A stretch of 10,182 bases of DNA from an uncultured Lachnospiraceae bacterium (GCA_946613735.1 CAMOFS010000027.1:1-10182); one strand, 5' to 3'. Positions 1 to 7,653 are shown, counted from the first letter of the stretch. The notes: generated by a model from the sequence alone, not told the origin. Made by a program: numbers and translations.

Positions 1-563
1 ATAATGAGTTCGAAGCAAAGATGCGTCAGGACTGCATCGTGTCTGAGATCAAACTCATCAATCCGCCTGCTGCCGGCCCTCACATCCTTTATGAGGAGCG
101 CGGGAGCCGTATGTATATCAAAATCTCTGATAGCCAGAGCCCACGTGGGATCCTTCATTATCGCAAGTGTCTTGCGGTAGTTGGATACTTTGCCGGCATC
201 AAGGGCAAAGTCATCGATCCTGCATTAAACAAAGGCAACTACAATTTTTCTGATGAGGACTGGATCCGCATCTCCATCGCTGCCAGATACTGCCTGATGC
301 CTGCCAAGTTCATCCAGAAGGTACTTCTCATGACCCAGATGTATGATGAATCGAATAACACTGCCAGGAGCAAGTCCTTTAAGGAAAGCTTTATTGATAA
401 TATGGTCTTCCAGACCAAGCTCCCTGAATGGGTTGTAATGAGCAGGCTTTATGAGCACGCTTATAACAGCGAAGAGATCGCTGCCATCTTCCCCAAGAAG
501 AGCATCGAGGATCTCATTGATTTCTACAAAGAAAACGAGCACTACGCTGATGTAGTAGCTTAG
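1..563 (+). CDS. C-terminal part of a protein resembling a catalytically dead ImmA/IrrE-type domain (5' partial)
   Basis: The reading frame is already open at base 3 (codons read N-E-F-E-A-K before the first Met at 21), so the true start lies left of the window. The stop is TAG at 561-563. I do not recognise a named protein. The order of features resembles the ImmA/IrrE (COG2856) metallopeptidase fold: a strand-like segment ending KISDSQSP, a helix RKCLAVVGYF where active members have R-x-x-L-A-H-E-x-x-H, a helix ending AARYCLMPAKF that matches the family's F-A-x-x-L-L-M-P-x-x-F, and a late helix LPEWVVMSRL like the family's 'VS..v..RL'. By that alignment both zinc histidines, the catalytic Glu and the third ligand Glu are absent (V-V-G-Y-F replaces H-E-L-G-H). 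If correct, this is a non-enzymatic partner or sensor domain. It converges with the lipoprotein gene, with only 15 bases between the stops. Fold assignment is tentative. Confidence 0.5.
   Translation, partial: NEFEAKMRQDCIVSEIKLINPPAAGPHILYEERGSRMYIKISDSQSPRGILHYRKCLAVVGYFAGIKGKVIDPALNKGNYNFSDEDWIRISIAARYCLMPAKFIQKVLLMTQMYDESNNTARSKSFKESFIDNMVFQTKLPEWVVMSRLYEHAYNSEEIAAIFPKKSIEDLIDFYKENEHYADVVA
524..560 (-). terminator. Candidate rho-independent terminator of the minus-strand operon, inside the neighbouring gene
   Basis: Read on the minus strand, AGC-t-ACTAC, a six-base loop and GTAGT-GCT form an 8-bp stem with one bulged base (plus-strand positions 538-560). The stem is followed by CGTTTTCTTTG (537 downwards). 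It lies just after the stop of the lipoprotein gene and is embedded in the last codons of the convergent plus-strand gene. No other hairpin with a T-tract occurs in the 15-base gap. The stem is modest and the T-run is interrupted. Confidence 0.4.
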
Positions 564-578
564 TATACTCTCCCTCAA

Positions 579-2243
579 TTAGTTTTTCTTGTCAAAAAAT
601 ACTACTGAACCATCATAGGTTTCTTCTATAAACTTTTTTATGGCATCAGACCTGAGGACTGCCACCAATGCTTTTATCTTGTCAGACTCCTCGTTGCCGG
701 CATAAACTCCGATAATATTGACATAGGTCTTTGCCGCAACAGAGTCGCTGGATTCACGCGCAAGGGCATCCTTTCCAACAGAATAACCGGCCGCGAGGGC
801 ATAGTTACCGTTTAGGATCATATAGTCAACATCCCCCACAGCCTCTGCAACATGAGAAGCCTCCAGTTCAACAATTTCAAGGTTGTAGGGATTATCTTTG
901 ATATCATCTACGGACGAACCCAAAGATGAACTGTCATCAAGGGTTATAAGCCCATTATCCTGAAGAAGCAGAAGGGCTCTGCCCTTATTGGAAGGATCCC
1001 CGGGTATTGCGATCCTGTCACCCTCTGCTACGTCTTCCAGGGACTTTTTCCGGGCCGGATAGATACCAAAGGGCTCATAATGGATGTCTCCTGCGTCAAC
1101 GATATGGGCGTTATGCTCCTGATTAAAACTCTCAATATAAGGAACGTGGACCGCATAGTTAGCATCAAACTCGCCGGACTCAACAACAAGATTCGGTGTC
1201 TCGTAATCGTCAAACTCCTCTATCTCAAGCATGTAATCGTACTCACCAAGGATCTTGGCCGCCTCTGCAAGGATCTGGGCGTGAGGAACAGGCGAAGCCG
1301 CTACTTTGATAACCTGGCCATGTCCCGGTTTGATGTCTGCCAGATCGGCGGTTGATACCGAATTTTCTCCGCCTCCCTCTACTACCAAAGCCTCCTCATA
1401 TTCAGCACCAAAAGTGTCGATCAGAGTCGCCTCGTAATCTGCATGGAAAAAGTTTTCATTACCAAGGGCTCGTATCTCTTCATTGAGCCATTCAAGAAGT
1501 GTACTGTTGCCCTTGGAAACAGCAGCAGCTATAGTGTCCTTGCCTCCTATAGCCGGGATGCCTACCTTATATCCCTTATTCTCCTGTGCGAATTTGATAA
1601 CATCCGTATTGTCGCTTACCCACGCCACACCGGTACCGTTTTTAAAAGCGTCCATGGCCTCGGAACGAGACTCAAAACTCTGAAGTTTGATGTCGGGATT
1701 ATTCTTTTTTAAATATGTCTCACCCATGGTTCCGGCAATTACAACCACCTCGTCATCAGCCGTTATCTGGTTGAGACCCTTGATCACATTGGTTTCTCTG
1801 GAAACGACTCCCAAAGAAACATTCATATAAGGAAGGGCAAAGTCCACCTTTTGAGCACGCTCATCCGTAACCGTAAAGTTTGCGATGACAATATCAACCT
1901 TACCGGTCTCCAGGTTACTTATCCTTCCGAAGATGTCGGTGGTGATGTAGTTGATATTAACACCCAGATCTCTTCCTATCCTCTCGGCGTAATAAATATC
2001 ATATCCCTGATATTCTCCCTTTTCATCTATATAACAAAAGGGCTTTTTATCGGAATAAACACCAATATTGATGGTGCCACTCTCCTTGATCTCATCAAGG
2101 GTCCTGAAAACACCTGTCTCCTGCTTGGGCACCACAGTCTCGGAAGGTGAACCGCGATCAAGACCGCAGGCGGTAAGGTTGCCGAGACACAATATCAGCG
2201 AAAGAACGCCGGATAAAAGACTACGGAGGTTATTATTGTACAT
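579..2243 (-). CDS. Lipoprotein with two fused solute-binding domains: SBP_bac_3 amino-acid-binding plus MetQ/NlpA-type
   Basis: 554 residues. The start at 2243 is chosen because AAAGGA sits 6 bases upstream and the protein then begins with a lipoprotein signal: hydrophobic stretch to about residue 25 and lipobox L-T-A-C with Cys26. A longer in-frame start at 2366 would overlap the permease gene and bury the signal. Residues about 46-275 are a family 3 polar amino-acid-binding domain (GEYQGYDI at 76-83, TDERAQKVDF at 126-135, PYM, D211). Residues about 311-550 are a MetQ/NlpA domain (KVAASPVPHAQIL, FDANYAVHVPYIESFN, IPGDPSNKGRALLLLQ, LNGNYALAAGYS). Known members of each family deliver ligand to separate ABC importers, and no such permease is encoded beside it. 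It is the last gene of the unit, 79 bases after the FtsX-type permease. It probably acts on the outer face of the membrane as an amino-acid sensor or capture protein. The ligands are not proven. Confidence 0.88.
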   Translation of the reverse strand: MYNNNLRSLLSGVLSLILCLGNLTACGLDRGSPSETVVPKQETGVFRTLDEIKESGTINIGVYSDKKPFCYIDEKGEYQGYDIYYAERIGRDLGVNINYITTDIFGRISNLETGKVDIVIANFTVTDERAQKVDFALPYMNVSLGVVSRETNVIKGLNQITADDEVVVIAGTMGETYLKKNNPDIKLQSFESRSEAMDAFKNGTGVAWVSDNTDVIKFAQENKGYKVGIPAIGGKDTIAAAVSKGNSTLLEWLNEEIRALGNENFFHADYEATLIDTFGAEYEEALVVEGGGENSVSTADLADIKPGHGQVIKVAASPVPHAQILAEAAKILGEYDYMLEIEEFDDYETPNLVVESGEFDANYAVHVPYIESFNQEHNAHIVDAGDIHYEPFGIYPARKKSLEDVAEGDRIAIPGDPSNKGRALLLLQDNGLITLDDSSSLGSSVDDIKDNPYNLEIVELEASHVAEAVGDVDYMILNGNYALAAGYSVGKDALARESSDSVAAKTYVNIIGVYAGNEESDKIKALVAVLRSDAIKKFIEETYDGSVVFFDKKN

Positions 2244-2249
2244 AGATGT

Positions 2250-2255
2250 TCCTTT
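2250..2255 (-). promoter_or_regulatory. Ribosome binding site fixing the lipoprotein start
   Basis: AAAGGA on the minus strand lies 6 bases before the ATG at 2243. It supports this internal ATG over the longer reading frame that starts at 2366. The rest of the 79-base gap shows no convincing promoter, so read-through from the permease gene is the simplest reading. Confidence 0.6.
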
Positions 2256-2322
2256 CCCTGTAATAACTTGGGTAAGCCTTATGTCATTCACCCTGCTCTT
2301 CCCTCGGGATGACAAGGTATAG

Positions 2323-5300
2323 TTACATGTCTGTAAGACTGAGATTCTTGATATTGCGCATTGCAAACTGATTAAGAAGTATGCTCATAGCCGCAGTAAT
2401 GACAGCCGCAAGTGCCCAGCCCGGGATGCTTATGCTTCGGATAAGCTGTATATGAGGCTGCTCCAGCGATCGGATGATCTTGTAAGCCATGCCGCCACCC
2501 AGGGCAAAGCCCAGAAGTATGCCCACAGCTGTGGTTATATATGTCTCTGTGGCCACATAACGCTTAACCTCTTTTATGGTAAAACCATTGATGCGCATGA
2601 TGGTAAGTTCCCTCTTTTTCTGGAGCAGGTACATATTGGCCAGATTGAGAAGGACAAAAAGTGCCATCATTGCAGCCATGATTATCAGGCCTACAATAAG
2701 CGCATTGAGGATTGTGGAGATGGAAGCAAAAAGTGCTCTGGATGTATCCGAACGTCCCAGGCTGTTATAGCCCTTGATCTCCTTGAGATCCGCCTTGAGA
2801 TCCTCCATCTTCTCAGGATCAACCTTGACCAGATATCTGTTGTTTCTGACATCCTCTCCAAAGAGCTTTTCATATGCACTGTGGGACATGACCATGGTAC
2901 GTCCCGTGTAGTTATTAAAAATGCCGCTGACAGTTACGGCATGCTCCTTGGAATTGGAATCATATACCGTGAACTCATCTCCTACCTTAAGGTTGTAGGT
3001 TTCTGCCAAACGCTTCTGGATAAGGATCCCGGTATCCGGAAGAGAAAGTCCGACACCGGACTTGGCATCCTGAAGTGAATAAAAATCAGTATACCTGTTG
3101 TCATCGGCTACCGCCAACTGACCTATCTCCATGGAATCCGTAACATTATAGGTCAAAAAACTGTTATAAATAGGATAATACTCCAGGCCCCACTCATTCA
3201 GTACCTGCTCGATATCATGCTCAACATTACCGGAAGCCTGAGGATTGTAATTCAAGTTGAGATCATACTTAACGATCTGTCCATACTGGATATCCATTAC
3301 GCCATCAACAGAAAACTTCAGTGTAAATCCGATTACCAAAAGTGCGCAGCAACCTGCTACAGATACTACAGTAACGGCAACACGTCTCAGGTCCGTTATC
3401 ATATTTGAAATTATAAGTCCAGTATAAAGAGAACCACCGCTCTTTCCGCTCTTACGCTTCTTTGGCTTGGGAGTATCCTCCTTCATGAGGGATATCGCCG
3501 TTGACGAAAGGAGTTTGGAGGTTGCTATATAAACCGCACCTACTGCTATCACAAGTCCGAATACGGTTACAATACATGTCAGGATCGGAACCAGGGTTCC
3601 CGGCACTTGTCCCATAACATACATATTGGCATAGCCCGAAAGCACCGCCCACTGAAGAACACCATCAGCCAAAAGCACACCAAGCAAAACTCCCAGCGCT
3701 CCGCTTGAAAGGCCGAAAGTCAGATACTTGGCAAAGATCTCCCTGTTATAAAGGCCCAAAGCCTTGGTCGCACCTACCAGAGATCGCTGCTCATCTACCA
3801 TACGGCCGATAGTCGCGTAGCAGACCATTGCTCCTACCAGGATAAAGAGTAAGGAGAAGGTCATGCCAAGAGAAGAAAGATTGCCTGCTACCATGTTTAG
3901 ATCAACATATGCCGCGTTGGATCTTCTGTCAAAGGTAAACCACTTGCACTTCTCGAAATTTTCAAGTTTTTCCTTTGAAATGGTGAGTTCCTCCTGTCCG
4001 TTACGGATCTGAGTTACACCGTCATTATACTCCCGTTCCTTCTCGGCTATTGTGGCTCTTGCTTCCGAAAATTTTTTGCTTAAATCTTCGTACTCCTTAA
4101 GTCCGTCTTCGTACTTGGCCTTGGCTTTTTCGTACTTTTTAACTCCGGCGTTATACTCCTTGAGTCCCTTTTTGTACTTTTTGAGTCCTGCCTGATACTG
4201 CTTCTGTCCCTTTTTATAATCGGAAAGACCTTTTTCGTACTTAGCCTTACCCTTGTTATAATCCTTAAGACCCTTTTTATACTTTTTAACTCCGGCCTTG
4301 TACTTTTTCAGACCCGCCTTGTATTTTTTGACACCGTCCTTGTACTGCTTTTTGCCTTCCTCGTACCGCTTAAGTCCGTCTTCGTACTTAGCTTTACCGT
4401 CCTCCAGCTTCTTAAGGCCCTCTTCGTAGTCCTTTTCTCCCTGTTCGTATTCCTTAAGGGCCTTGTCGTATTTATCCTTGCCCTCTTTATACTTTTTCTT
4501 TCCCTCTTCGTATTCTTTGAGTCCCTTTTCGTACTTTCTCTGACCTTCCTCGTAATCTCTCTTTTTCTTATTGTATTCTTTTACTCCGTCGTCATACTTC
4601 TTTTTGGCTGTAAGATATGTGTCATGCTGATCATTCCACAACGTGATGGATCCCGAAAGAGACGACATGGCATCCTCTGCAGTCTTATAGTCCGGATCCT
4701 TTTTGGCTCTGGCAACTATGTCATCAGCCCGGGCTCCGGTAGTTCCATGGTTGGCCAGCATGGTCCTCATATTCTTTTCCAGAGACTGGTTAAGGACTAA
4801 AGTATCCTCTGTAGTTAATTCGATAGTCTGCGTAATTGAAACGTTGGTATCAGCATCACAGGTCACGCCGTAATCCGGTGCCCATTCCAGTTTTGCGTAC
4901 TCCTTCTCGGTCATATTATCCTTGAGAAGTTCCTTGACTGTGGACCGAACGGTGTTTTTGGTGGTCATGATCTGAGTATAGGCCTCTTCCAGCTGCGTCT
5001 TACCGGAATCTAACTGGGCTTTGGCATTATCCAGAGTGGTTTTTCCTGCATCCAGAGCTTTCTTGGCTGCGTCCAGTTTTTTCTTGCCATCTGCCAGCTC
5101 CTTTTCAGCCTTATCCAGCTTTTCCTTGGCCTTTTGGAGTTCTTCCTTTTTCTCCTCCAGCTCCTTTTTGGCGTCATCCAGCTCTTTTCTGGCATCCTCC
5201 AGTTTTTTCGTTCCCTCTTCTATCTGCTTCTTGCCGTCTTCCAACTGCTTTTTGCCGTCTGCCAGTTCCTTTATGCCGTCTGCCAGTTCTTTCTTGCCAT

Positions 5301-6402
5301 CGGCCAGCTGCTTTTTTGTCTTTTCAAGCTTCGCCTTGCCCTTTTTCAGTTTTGTCTCAGCAATCTTAAGTTTCTTCTTACCATCAGCCAGCTGCTTTTT
5401 ACCATCGGCCAATTCCTTTTTACCGTCAGCCAGTTTTGCCGCGGCTTCCGCCAGTTCCTTTTTGCCGTCGGCCAGTTTCTGCTCTCCCTCAGCCAACTGC
5501 TTTTTTGCATCCTCAAGCTGAGTTTCTCCGTCATCCAGCTTTTTCTGGGCTGCCTCGATCTCCTCATGCTTTCCGTCAAGTTCTGAACGGGCGGATGCCA
5601 GTTTTGCCCTTCCTGCGGCCAACTGGTCTTCGCCCTCTTTGATCCGGACAACACCTTCCTCATAGATCTCGTCATCTCTGGCAGCGGAGCGGACTACCGC
5701 CAACTCTCCCAATGCAGCCATAGTATCCTTTGATGCTTCGAAATAAACTTCATCAAAGGTGTTTTTCCCATTGGAAGCTTTGAGCGTAATCTCTGCTTTC
5801 ATGAAATGATCATTGAGTTTTTCGTGGTCAAAGGCGGACTCATCCACCAGAACGTAAAGGTTTTCCGGGAGTTTTACAGTGATATGATCGGGATGCAGAA
5901 CGCTTCCAACGATTGAATACTTTTTATGCTTCAGAAATTTTGGTGCCTTGCCTGATGCTTTTTTGACCGTAACGCTGTCCCCCACCTTGAGAGAGCACTT
6001 GTCAAGCAAAGCCTGCTCAAGAACACACTCTGTCTCGGTCTCGGGAAGCCTGCCGCTCAGCAGGATCGGAACACTGATACGGGAAGTGACTGACTGGATC
6101 GTCACCGCCCGGGATTTGATGTAGCCGGTGGTCATAAAAACGCCCTCGGCATCTGACACTCCGGGAGTCTTTTTTATCTCCTCAAGATCGATATCGGACA
6201 TAAGAAGAGTGGCATCGATCTCCACATCTTTGAAATTGGTTTCTTCATAGTACTTATCACCGCCCTGCTTCATGGAATTGGCAGCAAAATTAATGCCGAG
6301 GTAGACCATGACTCCCAGCATTACGATGAGCACTATGGATAGAAAGGATACCCACTGCTTTTTTATATTCCGAAGGGCATCCAGAAGCTGTGTGTGTTTC
6401 AT
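2323..6402 (-). CDS. FtsX/MacB-family ABC transporter permease with two giant extracellular heptad-repeat arms
   Basis: 1359 residues, far above the roughly 400-850 common for FtsX-type permeases. Order: cytoplasmic start; TM1 (about 17-40); MacB-periplasmic-like domain (about 42-240); heptad arm 1 (258-474, extended by weaker heptads on both sides); a globular tip (about 490-595); heptad arm 2 (601-817); TM2-TM4 (about 846-865, 890-915, 935-962), the FtsX core; a basic cytoplasmic loop rich in Lys (about 968-990); TM5 (about 1005-1028); a second extracellular domain; and three final TMs (about 1227-1254, 1284-1307, 1324-1346) with the coupling segment KKRELTIMRINGF. The start ATG lies 10 bases after the ATPase stop and has no clear Shine-Dalgarno sequence, so translation is probably coupled. 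FtsX-family permeases typically transmit force or extrude lipids or peptides rather than import. The arms resemble the xxxLxxG heptads of YhgE/Pip-like proteins. The substrate or wall partner is unknown. Confidence 0.9.
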   Translation of the reverse strand: MKHTQLLDALRNIKKQWVSFLSIVLIVMLGVMVYLGINFAANSMKQGGDKYYEETNFKDVEIDATLLMSDIDLEEIKKTPGVSDAEGVFMTTGYIKSRAVTIQSVTSRISVPILLSGRLPETETECVLEQALLDKCSLKVGDSVTVKKASGKAPKFLKHKKYSIVGSVLHPDHITVKLPENLYVLVDESAFDHEKLNDHFMKAEITLKASNGKNTFDEVYFEASKDTMAALGELAVVRSAARDDEIYEEGVVRIKEGEDQLAAGRAKLASARSELDGKHEEIEAAQKKLDDGETQLEDAKKQLAEGEQKLADGKKELAEAAAKLADGKKELADGKKQLADGKKKLKIAETKLKKGKAKLEKTKKQLADGKKELADGIKELADGKKQLEDGKKQIEEGTKKLEDARKELDDAKKELEEKKEELQKAKEKLDKAEKELADGKKKLDAAKKALDAGKTTLDNAKAQLDSGKTQLEEAYTQIMTTKNTVRSTVKELLKDNMTEKEYAKLEWAPDYGVTCDADTNVSITQTIELTTEDTLVLNQSLEKNMRTMLANHGTTGARADDIVARAKKDPDYKTAEDAMSSLSGSITLWNDQHDTYLTAKKKYDDGVKEYNKKKRDYEEGQRKYEKGLKEYEEGKKKYKEGKDKYDKALKEYEQGEKDYEEGLKKLEDGKAKYEDGLKRYEEGKKQYKDGVKKYKAGLKKYKAGVKKYKKGLKDYNKGKAKYEKGLSDYKKGQKQYQAGLKKYKKGLKEYNAGVKKYEKAKAKYEDGLKEYEDLSKKFSEARATIAEKEREYNDGVTQIRNGQEELTISKEKLENFEKCKWFTFDRRSNAAYVDLNMVAGNLSSLGMTFSLLFILVGAMVCYATIGRMVDEQRSLVGATKALGLYNREIFAKYLTFGLSSGALGVLLGVLLADGVLQWAVLSGYANMYVMGQVPGTLVPILTCIVTVFGLVIAVGAVYIATSKLLSSTAISLMKEDTPKPKKRKSGKSGGSLYTGLIISNMITDLRRVAVTVVSVAGCCALLVIGFTLKFSVDGVMDIQYGQIVKYDLNLNYNPQASGNVEHDIEQVLNEWGLEYYPIYNSFLTYNVTDSMEIGQLAVADDNRYTDFYSLQDAKSGVGLSLPDTGILIQKRLAETYNLKVGDEFTVYDSNSKEHAVTVSGIFNNYTGRTMVMSHSAYEKLFGEDVRNNRYLVKVDPEKMEDLKADLKEIKGYNSLGRSDTSRALFASISTILNALIVGLIIMAAMMALFVLLNLANMYLLQKKRELTIMRINGFTIKEVKRYVATETYITTAVGILLGFALGGGMAYKIIRSLEQPHIQLIRSISIPGWALAAVITAAMSILLNQFAMRNIKNLSLTDM
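3952..4602 (-). repeat. Heptad-repeat arm 2 (xxYxxGx), at least 31 in-register heptads
   Basis: Residues 601-817 of the permease. The first 25 heptads follow the consensus KKYEKGL: Tyr occupies the third position in 24 of 25 (the exception is Leu) and Gly the sixth in 21 of 25. Six weaker heptads continue in the same register with F, I, Y, I, L and L at the Tyr position. Heptads 13-23 are very Lys-rich, about +23 net charge by my count. At DNA level this is a degenerate 21-base tandem repeat. Confidence 0.9.
4981..5631 (-). repeat. Heptad-repeat arm 1 (xxxLxxG), 31 in-register heptads
   Basis: Residues 258-474 of the permease, consensus KKELADG. Leu or Ile is at the fourth position in all 31 heptads, and Gly or Ala at the seventh in 28 of 31 (16 Gly, 12 Ala). 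Two further heptads of the same form precede it (DEIYEEG, VVRIKEG) and weaker ones follow. This is the xxxLxxG heptad class known from YhgE/Pip-like proteins. At DNA level it is a degenerate 21-base tandem repeat. Confidence 0.9.
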
Positions 6403-6412
6403 AATCTGCTAA

Positions 6413-7639
6413 TTACCATGAAAGATCTGACGCTGACAACGGATGCATATTTAATCTGATACTTGATACCTGACCGTTTTTCAATTTAACAACACGGTTG
6501 GCCATCTTTGCGATCTCGGTATTGTGAGTGATCATCATAACCGATGTGCCCTGATTTTTAACGATATCCTCTATAACCGTAAGCACCTCTATAGATGTGG
6601 TAAAATCAAGGGCTGCCGTGGGCTCATCCGCAAGGATGAGAGTAGGATTTTTGACTATAGCTCTGGCTATGGAAACTCTCTGCTGCTGACCACCGGACAT
6701 CTGTGACGGGTAGTTATCCGCTCTGGATGCCAGACCTACCTTTTCGATAGCCACCGCCGGATCCATAGGGTTTTTGGAGATCTCAGCAATAAACTGAACG
6801 TTCTGAAGAGCAGTAAGATTGGGCATGAGATTGTAGGACTGAAAAATAAATCCCACATAATCACGTCTGTATTGAGTAAGGGCCTTTTCATCAGGAGTGG
6901 AAAAATCCTTTCCCTCGATGGTAAGGCTGCCACTGGTAGGAAAATCCATGCCGCCTACTATATTCATCATTGTAGACTTACCGCAACCGCTTTCTCCCAG
7001 GACCACAAGGAACTCATTTTCATAAATGTCCAGATTGATACCACGGAGCACCTGAAGCACACCGTCACCAACCTGATATTCTTTTTTGATATCCCTGAGG
7101 GAAATGATGGTACGCTTTTCCTCGATCTCTCCAATGGCAAGTCCGCGATCCCCAATAGCAATAGCCGCAAGGGAAGCAAGCTGCTCGCAAAGAGAAAGAT
7201 CATCCTTATCAAAGGAGTTGCCGTCAAGCTTATTGATCAGCTCTATGGCTCCTATAGTCTCGTACTGATCCTTGAGGGGTGCGCAGATAATAGACCTGGT
7301 AACAAACTCCATCTCCTCGTCGACGCTGGAAGAAAAGCGCTCGTCCTTGGATGTATCCTCAACAATAATGGATTCACCCGTCTTTGTTACCTGGCCGACG
7401 ATCCCCTGTCCGTTTTCCACGGAGATACCGGCTATGGACTCTGTTCCGATATTGAAGGCAGCCTGAACACGGTTGGAATCCTTGTGTAAAAACCAAACAC
7501 TTCCCGCCTCACAGCCGATGCACTCCAAAATGACCGTAAGGGCATTGGAAAGAGCCTCGTCAAGTTCTTCCGCTTCGCGAAGCTGTTCTGTGATCTGCCA
7601 TATAGCCTGTGTGTATTTTGTCTGCTTGTCCGAATTCAT
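6413..7639 (-). CDS. ABC transporter ATPase (MacB/LolD-like) with an N-terminal GAF sensor domain
   Basis: 408 residues. The start at 7639 is chosen for AAGGA 9 bases upstream. The longer start at 7681 would overlap the cyclase gene. Residues about 24-165 form a GAF domain (ILECIGCEAGSVWF, GQGIVGQVTKTGESIIVED, RSIICAPL, IGAIELINK). It contains N136-K137-x5-F143-x3-D147, resembling the NK-Xn-F-X3-DE motif of cyclic-nucleotide-binding GAF domains, although Leu replaces the final Glu. Residues about 178-400 are a complete ATPase: Walker A GESGCGKST (215-223), Q267, signature SGGQQ (315-319), Walker B LILADE (334-339), and H-loop His372. The sequence is of the FtsE/LolD/MacB group that pairs with FtsX-like permeases, and the next gene is such a permease. 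ATPases of this class normally lack a GAF domain. The likely role is to power the permease under control of a small cytoplasmic ligand, perhaps the product of the upstream cyclase (inference). Confidence 0.92.
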   Translation of the reverse strand: MNSDKQTKYTQAIWQITEQLREAEELDEALSNALTVILECIGCEAGSVWFLHKDSNRVQAAFNIGTESIAGISVENGQGIVGQVTKTGESIIVEDTSKDERFSSSVDEEMEFVTRSIICAPLKDQYETIGAIELINKLDGNSFDKDDLSLCEQLASLAAIAIGDRGLAIGEIEEKRTIISLRDIKKEYQVGDGVLQVLRGINLDIYENEFLVVLGESGCGKSTMMNIVGGMDFPTSGSLTIEGKDFSTPDEKALTQYRRDYVGFIFQSYNLMPNLTALQNVQFIAEISKNPMDPAVAIEKVGLASRADNYPSQMSGGQQQRVSIARAIVKNPTLILADEPTAALDFTTSIEVLTVIEDIVKNQGTSVMMITHNTEIAKMANRVVKLKNGQVSSIRLNMHPLSASDLSW

Positions 7640-7648
7640 ACTTGTCTT

Positions 7649-7653
7649 TCCTT
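7649..7653 (-). promoter_or_regulatory. Ribosome binding site fixing the ATPase start
   Basis: AAGGA within AAAAAGGAAAG on the minus strand lies 9 bases before the ATG at 7639, right after the TGA of the cyclase gene (7658-7656). It argues for this start and against the upstream ATG at 7681. Confidence 0.65.

Noticed and set aside
2282..2314. Inverted repeat TGTCAT/ATGACA between the permease and lipoprotein genes
   Set aside because: Only 6 bp with a long loop and a bulged 3-bp extension, and no T-tract. It is too weak to call a terminator or riboswitch.
2244..2366. Longer start for the two-domain lipoprotein
   Set aside because: It would overlap the permease gene by 44 bases and place 41 residues before a clear lipoprotein signal peptide. 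The ATG at 2243 has its own ribosome binding site.
5021..5586. Antisense open frames rich in Ser/Phe/Leu across the heptad region
   Set aside because: They are shadows of the repeated Lys-Lys-Leu-x-Asp-Gly codons on the other strand. Their apparent hydrophobicity comes from the complement of Lys and Glu codons.
3952..5631. Regular short repeats that could be taken for a CRISPR array or satellite
   Set aside because: The period is 21 bases with no distinct spacers, and the reading frame is open throughout. The repetition is explained by protein heptads.
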